Below, one piece after another: positions 1-6,688 of a stretch of DNA of 16,501 nucleotides (position 1 is its first letter; each line of letters opens with the position of its first letter). The stretch is taken from the NCBI GenBank assembly GCA_019084435.1, contig JAHRFV010000273.1, positions 1 to 16,501 on the forward strand. The letters run 5' to 3'. The DNA is from Dethiosulfatibacter sp. Its GTDB lineage: Bacteria > Bacillota_A > Clostridia > Tissierellales > Dethiosulfatibacteraceae. Both the position numbers and the translations under genes were made by a program. Below the pieces are notes generated by a model. The model saw only the letters and a list, made by a program, of their open reading frames with translations, was not told the origin of the DNA and searched no databases.

Positions 1-224
1 GTCTACGTTTCTGACAATCAGGCAATCAGTGAGGTTTTGGATACCATCAGTGTGCAAGATACTGGCTTTTACAGAGTTGAAAATGTCGAAAAGCCTTTAT
101 AATGATGCCAAGCTGAATCGTTATTGGTTCTTCTGATCTCTTTTTCAACTCTGTAAAAGCCAGTATCTTGCACACTGATGGTATCCAAAACCTCACTGAT
201 TGCCTGATTGTCAGAAACGTAGAC
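1..224. repeat. Perfect 83-bp inverted repeat (fold-back) at window edge
   Basis: Positions 1-83 are the exact reverse complement of 142-224, separated by 58 unique bases (84-141). The right arm and loop read as an uninterrupted continuation of the GtrA-YfhO coding sequence. The left arm turns the coding sequence back on itself and creates the stop codon at 69-71. A perfect repeat inside a coding region, right at the sequence edge, is typical of a chimeric fold-back read or an assembly artefact at a contig end. A real hairpin-ended molecule is possible but much less likely. The arm may extend left of the window. Confidence 0.95.
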
Positions 225-2021
225 AGTCCTGCTTGCAACACCCAAACCTGTCGCAGCTGTATTGATGCCGGACTCTGACATAACAACCAACAAGAGAAGA
301 AATACCATCAATTTTGGTCTAAATGATTCTTTCCTATAATACACTATCAGCAATAGGTAAAAAGTCAAGTAGGTCATATTGAGATATACGATGCCAAAAT
401 GATAATCATCACCAGCGATGAACTGTTCAATCATCAAAAAGAAAACGATAGCACCTGTAAAAACACTAAATATTTGGCCCTTCGACAATTGTTTTAGTCC
501 GAGAAATCCCTCAAAAGACATGGTTAAAACCATAAAAATAAAAATGAAGGATTGTCTAGCGGGGAGGCTGTTGGGGAAATGCAAACCATGCCAAATAAAA
601 TTGAAAACATTCATATTGAATCCAACCAGTAAAATCACTAAAAGTATTGTTTTCCCTGTCTTTTCCTTGAAATCGGCTTTTGGATTCATCCAATAGAATG
701 GCAACATTAAGAATACAGCCACTGTGCTATAAATGTTAGGATAGCGACCGGATAGTACAGCAGGTTCGACTATCATCAATCCTCTGCTCAGCATATCAAA
801 AATCGAGAAATAGCTAGTAAAGGTTTTTGGAAAATTAAAGCTACTTGATGCGCTTGCCTGAATGGCATAATACTCGGGAAACAATAAAATAGCAGCGAAT
901 CCACCAGCTAAAAGTGAAAATATTGCAAACCTTCTGAATCTGTCAATATAATATCTCAGGTTCTTGGTTTGATTGTCAGCAACTATCAGCATCAGAAAAT
1001 AGAAAATACAGAAAAAGCATATCATGATTGATATGTAGTAATTAGAAAGAATCGACAAGCCCAGAGTAATTGTGTAGAGTTTATAATCGCCATTTTTCAC
1101 CAATCTTTCAAGGCCTAAAAGGATTAGCGGGAGCAACAATAGGCAGTCGAGCCACATGATATTCCAACTGAAGGCTGAGAAATATGATGACAAAGCATAG
1201 AACAAAGAAAATGCTACTATGGCGATGTGTTTTGTGTTGAATCGTTGACTTAAATAATAAGCTACAGTCAATCCTGACAAACCGGTTTTAACAATAATCA
1301 AGATACTCATTGTTTCAACAATATTACCCTCTGGACTGAGAAAAAGAAGCCAGTTAACAGGGCTGCTCAGGTAGTAAGCGTATAAGCCAATGAAATTTAC
1401 GCCCATTCCGGTGTGCCATGAATAATAGAAGCTGCTCATGTTCATAATTTTATTATACATTTCCATATAAAAGGGAGCATATTGATGATACATATCACTG
1501 GTCAGGTAGCAATTATCACCAAAAGGATATATCCCTCTGAATATATATATGATGATTAGAATTAACACTGGTATTAAGAATGAAAGAAGGAATACAGGTG
1601 ACTTTTCTTTTCTTTTTTCCTTTTTAAAAACGAAATATTTGCTTGCAATATAGTTAAGAATCACCACAAAGAAATTAACCAACAGCTTGGCTAAAAAATC
1701 ATCTACTGAAAAGATCTCAACCGCAGCGATCATAAAGGACAAGTCGAAAATACCGGATAGAACACGGCTCAAAACAAAGGCTGGAAATTCACTCCTGATT
1801 ATTTTGAAATCAAAGCTATTACTGTTGAAAACATAGATTTTATTGGTAAAATATGCAAAGGTTACCGCTAAAACCCAAGCGATAACAGTCGCTGTTCGAT
1901 AATCTAACCCGATAAGTGTGCATATCTTATAAGAAACAAGGTTGACTAGTGTTGTCAGTACACCGAATATGAGATAATTGATAGTTTCCTTATTGTATAT
2001 CTTTTCTTTCAGTCTGTTCAT
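69..2021 (-). CDS. GtrA-like flippase domain fused to YfhO-family glycosyltransferase (3' end lost)
   Basis: This is a polytopic membrane protein. Residues 1-135 form a four-helix GtrA/DPMS-type domain (helices near 16-38, 43-65, 79-104 and 114-132) with the family-like NKIYVF and SKYFVF loop ends. From about 145 on it looks like YfhO, a GT-C-type enzyme with many membrane helices. The first outer loop carries SDMYHQY, whose Asp176 fits the usual catalytic acidic residue. In Bacillus, CsbB (makes lipid-linked sugar), a GtrA-type flippase (GtcA) and YfhO together decorate lipoteichoic acid with sugar; here the last two appear joined. The start at 2021 has an AGAGGT site and lies 32 bases inside the upstream glycosyltransferase gene. 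The last genuine residues are around GFSTFS. The stop arises from the fold-back, so several hundred C-terminal residues (YfhO is usually over 800 aa) are missing. Confidence 0.85.
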   Translation of the reverse strand: MNRLKEKIYNKETINYLIFGVLTTLVNLVSYKICTLIGLDYRTATVIAWVLAVTFAYFTNKIYVFNSNSFDFKIIRSEFPAFVLSRVLSGIFDLSFMIAAVEIFSVDDFLAKLLVNFFVVILNYIASKYFVFKKEKRKEKSPVFLLSFLIPVLILIIIYIFRGIYPFGDNCYLTSDMYHQYAPFYMEMYNKIMNMSSFYYSWHTGMGVNFIGLYAYYLSSPVNWLLFLSPEGNIVETMSILIIVKTGLSGLTVAYYLSQRFNTKHIAIVAFSLFYALSSYFSAFSWNIMWLDCLLLLPLILLGLERLVKNGDYKLYTITLGLSILSNYYISIMICFFCIFYFLMLIVADNQTKNLRYYIDRFRRFAIFSLLAGGFAAILLFPEYYAIQASASSSFNFPKTFTSYFSIFDMLSRGLMIVEPAVLSGRYPNIYSTVAVFLMLPFYWMNPKADFKEKTGKTILLVILLVGFNMNVFNFIWHGLHFPNSLPARQSFIFIFMVLTMSFEGFLGLKQLSKGQIFSVFTGAIVFFLMIEQFIAGDDYHFGIVYLNMTYLTFYLLLIVYYRKESFRPKLMVFLLLLVVMSESGINTAATGLGVASRTVYVSDNQAISEVLDTISVQDTGFYRVEKEIRRTNNDSAWHHYKGFSTFSTL

Positions 2022-2982
2022 TCTCTGTACCTCTATAGTTTTGTGAATTCAAGTTTGTTTGTTTCAAGATATAGATGGGTCTGTTTTTTGATTCCATAAA
2101 GATATGACCTATGTATTCTCCCAGAATGCCTATAGAGATTACAACAATTCCACCCAGAAAAAGAACAGCGGATAAGGTTGTAACATATCCAGGGACATCT
2201 ATACCTGTGATAAAGGTCTTGACCAATGTTATGATGATATAAACAAAGGCAAACATGGAAATTAAAAACCCCATACCTGTTACAAGTTGCAGAGGAGCAG
2301 TTGAAAAAGCTGTTATACCATGGATTGCGTATTTGACAAGGCTATTAAAGCTCCATTTTGTGACACCAACTGATCGTTCGATATTTTCATATGGCAACCA
2401 TTTGGTATCAAAACCAATCCAGGAAAAAATCCCCTTGGAGAATCGTTGGACTTCGCATAATTCTAGCACTGCATCAACTACTTGCCTAGTCATTATTCTG
2501 AAATCAACTGCACCACTTACTAATTCCACATCTGAAAGTTTATTGTTTAGCTTATAAAAAAGCCTGGAAAAGACACTGCGTACTTTAGACTCACCTGTTC
2601 TACTAATACGTCTTGCGGCGCAAGAGTCATAGCCGTTTTCCAACTCTTTTAGCATGTCTGGAATCATGGATGGAGGATGTTGAAGGTCTGCATCTATTAT
2701 AGCGACCAGATCACCCGAGGAAAACTTCAAGCCTGCATACATAGCGGATTCTTTGCCAAAATTTCTTGAAAAAGACAAATATTTCACATTGTCAGAGTTG
2801 TTAGCTAAGGTTTTCATTATATCAAGTGTTCGATCCTTGCTGCCGTCATCTACAAAAATATAACGGAAGTCATATCCAACGATTGTTTCAAGTACTTTTT
2901 GCGTCTCATTATGGAAGAGCTCAAGTACGTCCTCTTCATTATAACAGGGTACAATAATATCTACTTTTTTTATATCTAACAT
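1990..2982 (-). CDS. CsbB/GtrB-like polyprenyl-phosphate glycosyltransferase (GT2)
   Basis: This 330-aa family-2 glycosyltransferase should transfer a nucleotide-activated sugar to undecaprenyl phosphate on the inner face of the membrane. The GT-A domain opens with VDIIVPCYNEE (residues 7-17), followed by VDDGSKDRT (44-52) for nucleotide-sugar binding and the metal-binding segment DADLQHPP (97-104). SVGVTKWS (204-211) is the usual loop before the amphipathic juxtamembrane segment, and two membrane helices follow at about 231-255 and 268-292. This is the DPM1/GtrB/CsbB architecture. Its 3' end overlaps the GtrA-YfhO fusion gene by 32 bases, so the two should be translated together: this enzyme makes the lipid-sugar, and its partner flips it and transfers it. 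A weak GGGG site precedes the ATG. The sugar and the final acceptor cannot be read from the sequence; lipoteichoic acid or another wall polymer is an inference. Confidence 0.92.
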   Translation of the reverse strand: MLDIKKVDIIVPCYNEEDVLELFHNETQKVLETIVGYDFRYIFVDDGSKDRTLDIMKTLANNSDNVKYLSFSRNFGKESAMYAGLKFSSGDLVAIIDADLQHPPSMIPDMLKELENGYDSCAARRISRTGESKVRSVFSRLFYKLNNKLSDVELVSGAVDFRIMTRQVVDAVLELCEVQRFSKGIFSWIGFDTKWLPYENIERSVGVTKWSFNSLVKYAIHGITAFSTAPLQLVTGMGFLISMFAFVYIIITLVKTFITGIDVPGYVTTLSAVLFLGGIVVISIGILGEYIGHIFMESKNRPIYILKQTNLNSQNYRGTENEQTERKDIQ

Positions 2983-3035
2983 GATTTGAATCCCCAGTCT
3001 TTAAGATATTTTAAATTAAATAACGAACACTACTT

Positions 3036-3064
3036 ATTGTACTATACATTAAAAGAAAAGTGAA
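3036..3064 (-). promoter_or_regulatory. Candidate sigma-A promoter of the glycosyltransferase operon
   Basis: On the minus strand TTCACT (3064-3059) and TACAAT (3041-3036) are separated by 17 bases. This puts a start roughly 45 bases before the ATG at 2982. The -35 matches consensus at four of six positions and the -10 at five of six. Confidence 0.45.
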
Positions 3065-3119
3065 GAATGTCTATTTCATAATGAACAATTCGAGAGGATA
3101 AAAGAAAAAATATTATTAC

Positions 3120-3146
3120 TTGACAAATTTATCGGTATAATATAAC
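3120..3146 (+). promoter_or_regulatory. Candidate promoter of the TetR-oxidoreductase operon
   Basis: A perfect TTGACA lies at 3120-3125. The best-spaced -10 is TATAAC at 3141-3146 (15-base spacer). A perfect TATAAT at 3136-3141 is only 10 bases away, too close for normal use with this -35. The palindrome at 3145-3166 overlaps the expected start point, as in a self-repressing regulator gene. Confidence 0.5.
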
Positions 3147-3166
3147 ATACGTTATATAACATATGT
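3145..3166. promoter_or_regulatory. Palindromic operator, probably for the adjacent TetR regulator
   Basis: This is a 22-bp inverted repeat with one mismatched pair (3150/3161), built on a perfect core GTTATATAAC at 3151-3160 with outer arms ACATA and TATGT. It also reads as a direct repeat of TATAACATAYG, at 3141-3151 and 3155-3165. It sits between the -35 element and the AAGGAGG site of the TetR gene. TetR proteins usually bind such palindromes next to their own gene, so autoregulation is inferred. Confidence 0.65.
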
Positions 3167-3183
3167 AATTCAAGGAGGATAGT

Positions 3184-3762
3184 ATGACACCAAAAACAAA
3201 ATTCAGCAAGGAAGAAATTATACAAGCAGCATTCTTGATTGCTAAATCAGAAGGCTTTACCGGTATAACAGCCAGAAGTGTTGCTAAAGCCCTAGGTTGT
3301 TCAGTCGCCCCCATATACGTCAATTTCAAGAATATTGATGAATTGGTAGTGTCAGTAGTTAAGCGTGTTTTTGACATATCCCAAGAGTTGATAAGCAAAC
3401 AATCTGGGGACGATGTCATGGAAAGCATAGGGAAAGCTAGTATCGAATTTGCTAAATCATATCCGATTTTTTTTCGGGAGTTGATCATGACGCCCAATCC
3501 ATACATGGAGTCTTATGATGCCGTTGAAAAAACAATTCTAGATGCTATGGCAGAAGATAAAGAAATGAAAAACTGGACTTATATTGAAAGAAGAAAGTTG
3601 CTATTAAAGTTGAGAATATTTCAAACAGGGATATCAGTTATGATTGCAAACGGAAATATGCCATCCTGGATTGAAGAGAAAAGATTTGAAGAATTATTGA
3701 TGGAAACAGGAGAAGAATTGTTTCAAATACAAAAATCAAAAAGGAGTGTAATGAATGGCTAA
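3184..3762 (+). CDS. TetR/AcrR-family transcriptional regulator
   Basis: This 192-aa repressor-type protein has a helix-turn-helix in the first 50 residues. FSKEEIIQAAFLIAKSEG is helix 1, ITARSVAKALGCSVAPIYVNF is split over helices 2-3, and FKNIDEL follows, as in TetR proteins. The all-helical C-terminus (about 55-192) would bind an unknown ligand and has no feature that names it. The start is supported by AAGGAGG at 3172-3178, five bases upstream. The gene overlaps the following oxidoreductase by eight bases, so the two are almost certainly co-transcribed and the regulator probably controls that enzyme. The palindrome just upstream is its likely operator. The ligand is unknown. Confidence 0.93.
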   Translation: MTPKTKFSKEEIIQAAFLIAKSEGFTGITARSVAKALGCSVAPIYVNFKNIDELVVSVVKRVFDISQELISKQSGDDVMESIGKASIEFAKSYPIFFRELIMTPNPYMESYDAVEKTILDAMAEDKEMKNWTYIERRKLLLKLRIFQTGISVMIANGNMPSWIEEKRFEELLMETGEELFQIQKSKRSVMNG

Positions 3763-5248
3763 GAAATTAGTAATTATTGGTGGTGGAGTAGCTGGATTAA
3801 GTGCAGGGATATTTGCTCAAATAAATGGATTTGACAGCGTAATTCTGGAGAAAAACCATGTTCTAGGAGGAGAATGCACCGGTTGGGATCGTAAAGGATA
3901 TCATATAGATGGTTGTATTCATTGGTTGGTAGGAACAAAGGAAAACACCCCTATGAACAAATTGTGGAAAACACTGGGAGCGCTTGATGGAGTGGATGTT
4001 TATCATCCGGAAACTTTTTTGACATTTGAACACGAACAAGGAACTGTTCATCTTTACAGAGATCTAGAAAGACTGAAAAAGAGTTGGATAGAGATGTCTA
4101 GTGATGACAAAGAAGTGATTGAAGAATTCTGTGCTGACATCAAAAAATTGCATTCCTTTGATATACCGACTGGAAAGCCTATGGATCTAATGACGATTGT
4201 TGAAAAGGTTAAAGCTATGATTTCAATGAAAGAAGCGGGTATGATTGTCAACAAATACGGAAAAATAACACTAAACGAATTTTCTGACAGATTTAAGCAT
4301 CCTGCGTTGAGAGATGCATTGGGTACGTTTTTACCGAAAGGTTACAATGCTATGCCGATTTTTTTCGCGCTAGCAACATACACAAAAGGAGACGCATCCA
4401 TTCCCGTTGGTGGCTCAAGAACTATGTCAAAGAACATGGAAAAGCGTTATGTAGAGTTGGGAGGTATCGTTGAGAACTCGTGTGAAGTAAGTGACTTAAA
4501 AATAGACGGGAAGAATGTTCGACAGATTGAAACCAAAGACGGACGAAGATTTTCAGGTGACTATTACTTAGCGGCATGCGATGCCAGATTTGTATATGAG
4601 AATTTATTGAAGGGTAGGTACAATGATACTAAGTATGAGACAAGATTTAATGACCCGGTCAATTATCCACTGGCTTCCAATATCTATGTTTCCCTAGGAT
4701 ATGGAGGAAGTATGGAAGGAATCCCAAGGTCAGTTCGTTTTCCTTTGAAAAAACCCATAACAATAAATGATAAGGAATTGGCACATTTGATGATGACACA
4801 TTATAAATATGAGCCAACATTTTCACCCGAAGGAAATAACGTAATTACTTGTGCCATCAATCAATTTCATTCTGATGTTGATGCGTGGAAAACTATTGCA
4901 GTCAGTACTGAACAGTACAAGAAGGAGAAAGAAAGAATCGGAAATGAAGTCAGACAATCTATAGAATCAAGATATCCAGAAATGACGGGAAAATTAGAAG
5001 TGCTTGATGTAGCAACCCCAATTACATATGAAAAATATTGTAATGCCCATCGAGGCTCTTTTATGGGGTTCCTGCCAACAGTTAAAGGCAAGTCTTTAAA
5101 TCACACTGGAAGAATAAAGGGATTAGATAATTTGTATCTTACAGGTCAGTGGCTTCAACCACCTGGAGGATTGCCTACCGCAGCGATAACAGGCAAAGAC
5201 ACTGTTATGAGAATTTGTTGGAAAGAAAGACAGGAATTCAGATATTAA
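3755..5248 (+). CDS. Phytoene-dehydrogenase-like FAD-dependent oxidoreductase (COG1233 type)
   Basis: This 497-aa flavoenzyme begins with a dinucleotide-binding fold: VIIGGGVAGLSAG at residues 6-18, with Glu32 at the end of the second strand to hold the FAD ribose. GGECTGW follows at 39-45, where CrtI-type proteins have a conserved glycine-rich turn. The C-terminus has the second FAD motif, NLYLTGQW followed by PPGGLPTAAITGK (about 457-480). This is the layout of the phytoene desaturase/retinol saturase/amine oxidase superfamily. No phytoene synthase or other carotenoid gene lies nearby, so true carotenoid desaturation is not supported; relatives in Clostridia are mostly of unknown substrate. 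The start follows AAGGAG and lies eight bases inside the TetR gene. The operon with TetR suggests an inducible enzyme acting on a lipophilic or toxic compound. Confidence 0.85.
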   Translation: MAKKLVIIGGGVAGLSAGIFAQINGFDSVILEKNHVLGGECTGWDRKGYHIDGCIHWLVGTKENTPMNKLWKTLGALDGVDVYHPETFLTFEHEQGTVHLYRDLERLKKSWIEMSSDDKEVIEEFCADIKKLHSFDIPTGKPMDLMTIVEKVKAMISMKEAGMIVNKYGKITLNEFSDRFKHPALRDALGTFLPKGYNAMPIFFALATYTKGDASIPVGGSRTMSKNMEKRYVELGGIVENSCEVSDLKIDGKNVRQIETKDGRRFSGDYYLAACDARFVYENLLKGRYNDTKYETRFNDPVNYPLASNIYVSLGYGGSMEGIPRSVRFPLKKPITINDKELAHLMMTHYKYEPTFSPEGNNVITCAINQFHSDVDAWKTIAVSTEQYKKEKERIGNEVRQSIESRYPEMTGKLEVLDVATPITYEKYCNAHRGSFMGFLPTVKGKSLNHTGRIKGLDNLYLTGQWLQPPGGLPTAAITGKDTVMRICWKERQEFRY

Positions 5249-5264
5249 TAAACTCTAAAGATAC

Positions 5265-5311
5265 AAAAAACGAAACTGGCTCTCTTAGTTTTATCCATGA
5301 GAACCAGTTTC
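5265..5311 (-). terminator. Rho-independent terminator, minus strand
   Basis: A 13-bp stem (5299-5311 with 5272-5284, one G-U pair when read on the minus strand) and 14-base loop is followed on the minus strand by G and then six T (5270-5265). The plus-strand version lacks a T-run directly after the stem, so minus is the natural direction. It may still end the oxidoreductase transcript weakly from the other side. Confidence 0.7.
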
Positions 5312-5460
5312 TATGTTACTGTGTTCATGCTTTCTCCTTTTTTTTTCAGGACCTTGTCCCAAAGAGAAATTTTCGTAATATCCTGTTTCCAGAATATATA
5401 CTTCAACAACTATCTACCAATCATCTTTCAATAATACGACTAAGGTTTGATAAATTTTAC

Positions 5461-5720
5461 TTCTTTCTTGGAACGTGTTCAACAAACTAAAATCTTTTTC
5501 TTAAAACCGTTCAACAAACTAAAATCTTTCTTCTTGAAACTTGTTCAATAAATCAAATTCTCTTTCATAAAACTTGTTCTAAAAACTAAACTTCTTTTCG
5601 TGAAACTTTTTCTAAAAACCAAACTTCTTTTCGAAAAACTTGTTCTAAAAACTAAACTTCTTTTCGTGAAACTTTTTCTAAAAACTAAACTTGTTTCATA
5701 AACTTGTTCTGGAACTAAAA
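5461..5720. repeat. Array of eight imperfect tandem 33-bp repeats
   Basis: Eight units follow each other without spacers, at about 5461, 5493, 5525, 5558, 5591, 5624, 5657 and 5690. The first two are 32 bases, the middle five 33, and the last about 31. Units at 5591 and 5657 differ at a single position, and the outer units have diverged most. Each has the pattern CTTCTTTTCG, then AAACTTGTTCT or AAACTTTTTCT, then AAAAACTAAA. The pattern suggests growth by slippage or unequal exchange from the middle. Confidence 0.93.
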
Positions 5721-5779
5721 CCTCTTACTACCCTTAGTGTATTAATCTGATATTTCGATAGAGTATTTGTTGTATCCCT

Positions 5780-5807
5780 ATTATATCATAATTTTTTTTC
5801 CATGCAA
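5780..5807 (-). promoter_or_regulatory. Extended -10 promoter driving the repeat unit leftward
   Basis: On the minus strand TTGCAT (5807-5802) and TATAAT (5785-5780) are 16 bases apart. The -10 is extended as TGATATAAT. It points into the 33-bp repeat array and away from cbiM. Confidence 0.6.
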
Positions 5808-5817
5808 GCGTTTTCAA
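5802..5817. promoter_or_regulatory. Catabolite-responsive element (cre)-like site
   Basis: The 16 bases ATGCAAGCGTTTTCAA match the degenerate CcpA consensus WTGNAANCGNWNNCWW on both strands, and miss the stricter TGWAANCGNTNWCA at one position per strand. The site covers the -35 element of the leftward promoter, a position that would repress it. It is about 90 bases upstream of the cbiM start point. CcpA binding is inferred. Confidence 0.5.
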
Positions 5818-5840
5818 AAAAACATACTTATTTTTTTTAT

Positions 5841-5879
5841 ACACAAGAAATGATAATGGGTTTATCTTGTGTTTTTTTT
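5841..5879 (+). terminator. Rho-independent terminator upstream of cbiM
   Basis: ACACAAGA (5841-5848) pairs with TCTTGTGT (5865-5872) around a 16-base loop, and a run of eight T (5872-5879) follows on the plus strand. It would stop rightward read-through from the oxidoreductase side. Its right arm doubles as the -35 region of the cbiM promoter. Confidence 0.6.
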
Positions 5880-5896
5880 GGGTTATGATATATAAT
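5867..5896 (+). promoter_or_regulatory. cbiM operon promoter
   Basis: TTGTGT (5867-5872), an 18-base spacer and a perfect TATAAT (5891-5896) predict a start near 5903. That leaves only about 40 bases of leader, too short for a cobalamin or NiCo riboswitch. Confidence 0.55.
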
Positions 5897-5942
5897 GTAA
5901 ACACATTTCAAAATAATTTCAAACAGTTAACAGGAGGTTGAC

Positions 5943-6674
5943 ATGAGTCATGTTCACATACCAGATGGTATTATCCCTTTTTATTTATGGTTGCCAGGTT
6001 ACATACTGACTTTTGTAATCATATACTTTGTTATCAAAAGAAGCAGTAATGAACAAATCAAGAGGGTTCTGCCCTTTACTGGAATCGCTGCAGCCCTTAT
6101 GCTGATAGGAATGTCGGTTCCCCTTATTATCATTCCTGTGCATATAAGTCTTGCTGTCCTTACAGGAATTCTTATAGGACCTAAAATGGCTTTTTTGGTC
6201 GTGTTTGTTGTATCTATGATACTAGCAATGTTCGGTCATGGAGGGATAACCATTGTTGGACTTAATACGCTGGTTATTGGTTCAGAGGTTTTCATAGGTG
6301 CGATGCTCTTTAAGAAATTAGCAAAAAATAATCTTGTTATCGGAACTAGCATAGCAACAGTGATTGCTTTGATAGTCTCTATGAGTATGATGGTGGCTAT
6401 TATAGGTACCTATGCTGGATTTGCAGAGGTATTGCCTCATGAAGCTGTTGAACATGTAGAAGAAGAGCATCTGGATGAAGGAGATCACGACGACTCTGAT
6501 TTGACTGAGGCTGTCAGTGAGATTAACTATCTTGCGTTTTCAGGTTGGGTAGCACTAATCATGATAGTAGTTGTAGGTGTTGGATTAGAAACCTTGATTA
6601 CAGTCTTGATTATTCGATATTTTTATAAAGTCAGACCGGATTTGATTGAAACTGTACATGGGTTTACTACGTAA
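5943..6674 (+). CDS. cbiM: CbiM-type substrate-binding membrane component of a Co/Ni ECF transporter
   Basis: This 243-aa membrane protein captures Co2+ or Ni2+ outside the cell for an ECF transporter. It has the CbiM hallmark HIPDG at residues 5-9, several membrane helices, His67 (IPVHISL), and FGHGGIT followed by GLN (98-108). The N-terminus is MSHVHIPDG rather than the common MHIPDG. The start is firm: AGGAGG at 5932-5937 is five bases before the ATG, and no later Met fits. Removal of Met1, favoured by Ser2, would leave Ser-His, again placing His second as in the metal-binding N-terminus of NikM/CbiM. A loop at 166-185 holds four His (166, 171, 176, 182) and many Asp/Glu. This may help metal capture in the absence of a cbiN gene. 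Metal preference between Co and Ni cannot be told. Confidence 0.93.
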   Translation: MSHVHIPDGIIPFYLWLPGYILTFVIIYFVIKRSSNEQIKRVLPFTGIAAALMLIGMSVPLIIIPVHISLAVLTGILIGPKMAFLVVFVVSMILAMFGHGGITIVGLNTLVIGSEVFIGAMLFKKLAKNNLVIGTSIATVIALIVSMSMMVAIIGTYAGFAEVLPHEAVEHVEEEHLDEGDHDDSDLTEAVSEINYLAFSGWVALIMIVVVGVGLETLITVLIIRYFYKVRPDLIETVHGFTT

Positions 6675-6688
6675 TAGAAAGGTAGAAT

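Larger units (their letters stand above)
5265..5779 (-). ncRNA. Candidate orphan transcript made largely of 33-nt tandem repeats
   Basis: A minus-strand promoter near 5780-5807 and a minus-strand terminator at 5265-5311 frame about 500 bases that contain no convincing gene. Most of the unit is the tandem repeat array at 5461-5720. A minus-strand frame is open through about four repeat units and would read an 11-residue repeat (SLVFRxSFxKR-like). It is closed by stops just upstream, has no start codon and is broken by units of 31-32 bases. Near the 3' end an AAAGGAG followed by ATG opens only five codons before TAG. A structured or repeat-bearing RNA, or the remains of a decayed gene, both fit. 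Transcription is inferred from signals only. Confidence 0.4.

Noticed and set aside
1..224. Transposon terminal repeats or insertion sequence
   Set aside because: The arms lie within a continuous YfhO coding frame, there is no transposase, and the loop is only 58 bases of the same gene.
47..286. Small minus-strand open frame across the inverted repeat
   Set aside because: It exists only because of the fold-back and overlaps the YfhO coding frame.
3129..3506. Minus-strand open frame opposite the TetR gene
   Set aside because: The plus-strand TetR frame has clear family motifs and a strong ribosome site; the antisense frame has neither.
3755..5248. Carotenoid biosynthesis gene crtI
   Set aside because: The fold matches, but no crtB, crtE or other carotenoid gene is present and relatives in Clostridia have diverse or unknown roles, so the symbol was not given.
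5320..5420. Minus-strand open frame of about 27 codons (YIFWKQDITKISLW-like) just before the minus-strand terminator
   Set aside because: It looks mildly protein-like, but it has no well-placed start or ribosome site and is too short to judge. It may be part of the repeat transcript or a gene remnant.
5149..5490. Plus-strand open frame overlapping the oxidoreductase end
   Set aside because: It runs out of frame through the oxidoreductase gene and then into a hairpin and AT-rich DNA, with no ribosome site and no protein-like composition.
5461..5720. CRISPR array
   Set aside because: The units follow each other directly with no unique spacers, the repeats are degenerate, and no cas gene is present.
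5461..5720. Iteron-type replication origin
   Set aside because: The repeats are the right size class, but there is no rep or dnaA-like gene and no visible DnaA box cluster nearby.
5249..5942. Cobalamin or NiCo riboswitch in front of cbiM
   Set aside because: The predicted leader from the TATAAT is only about 40 bases, and no B12-box-like or NiCo-like conserved pattern was seen upstream.
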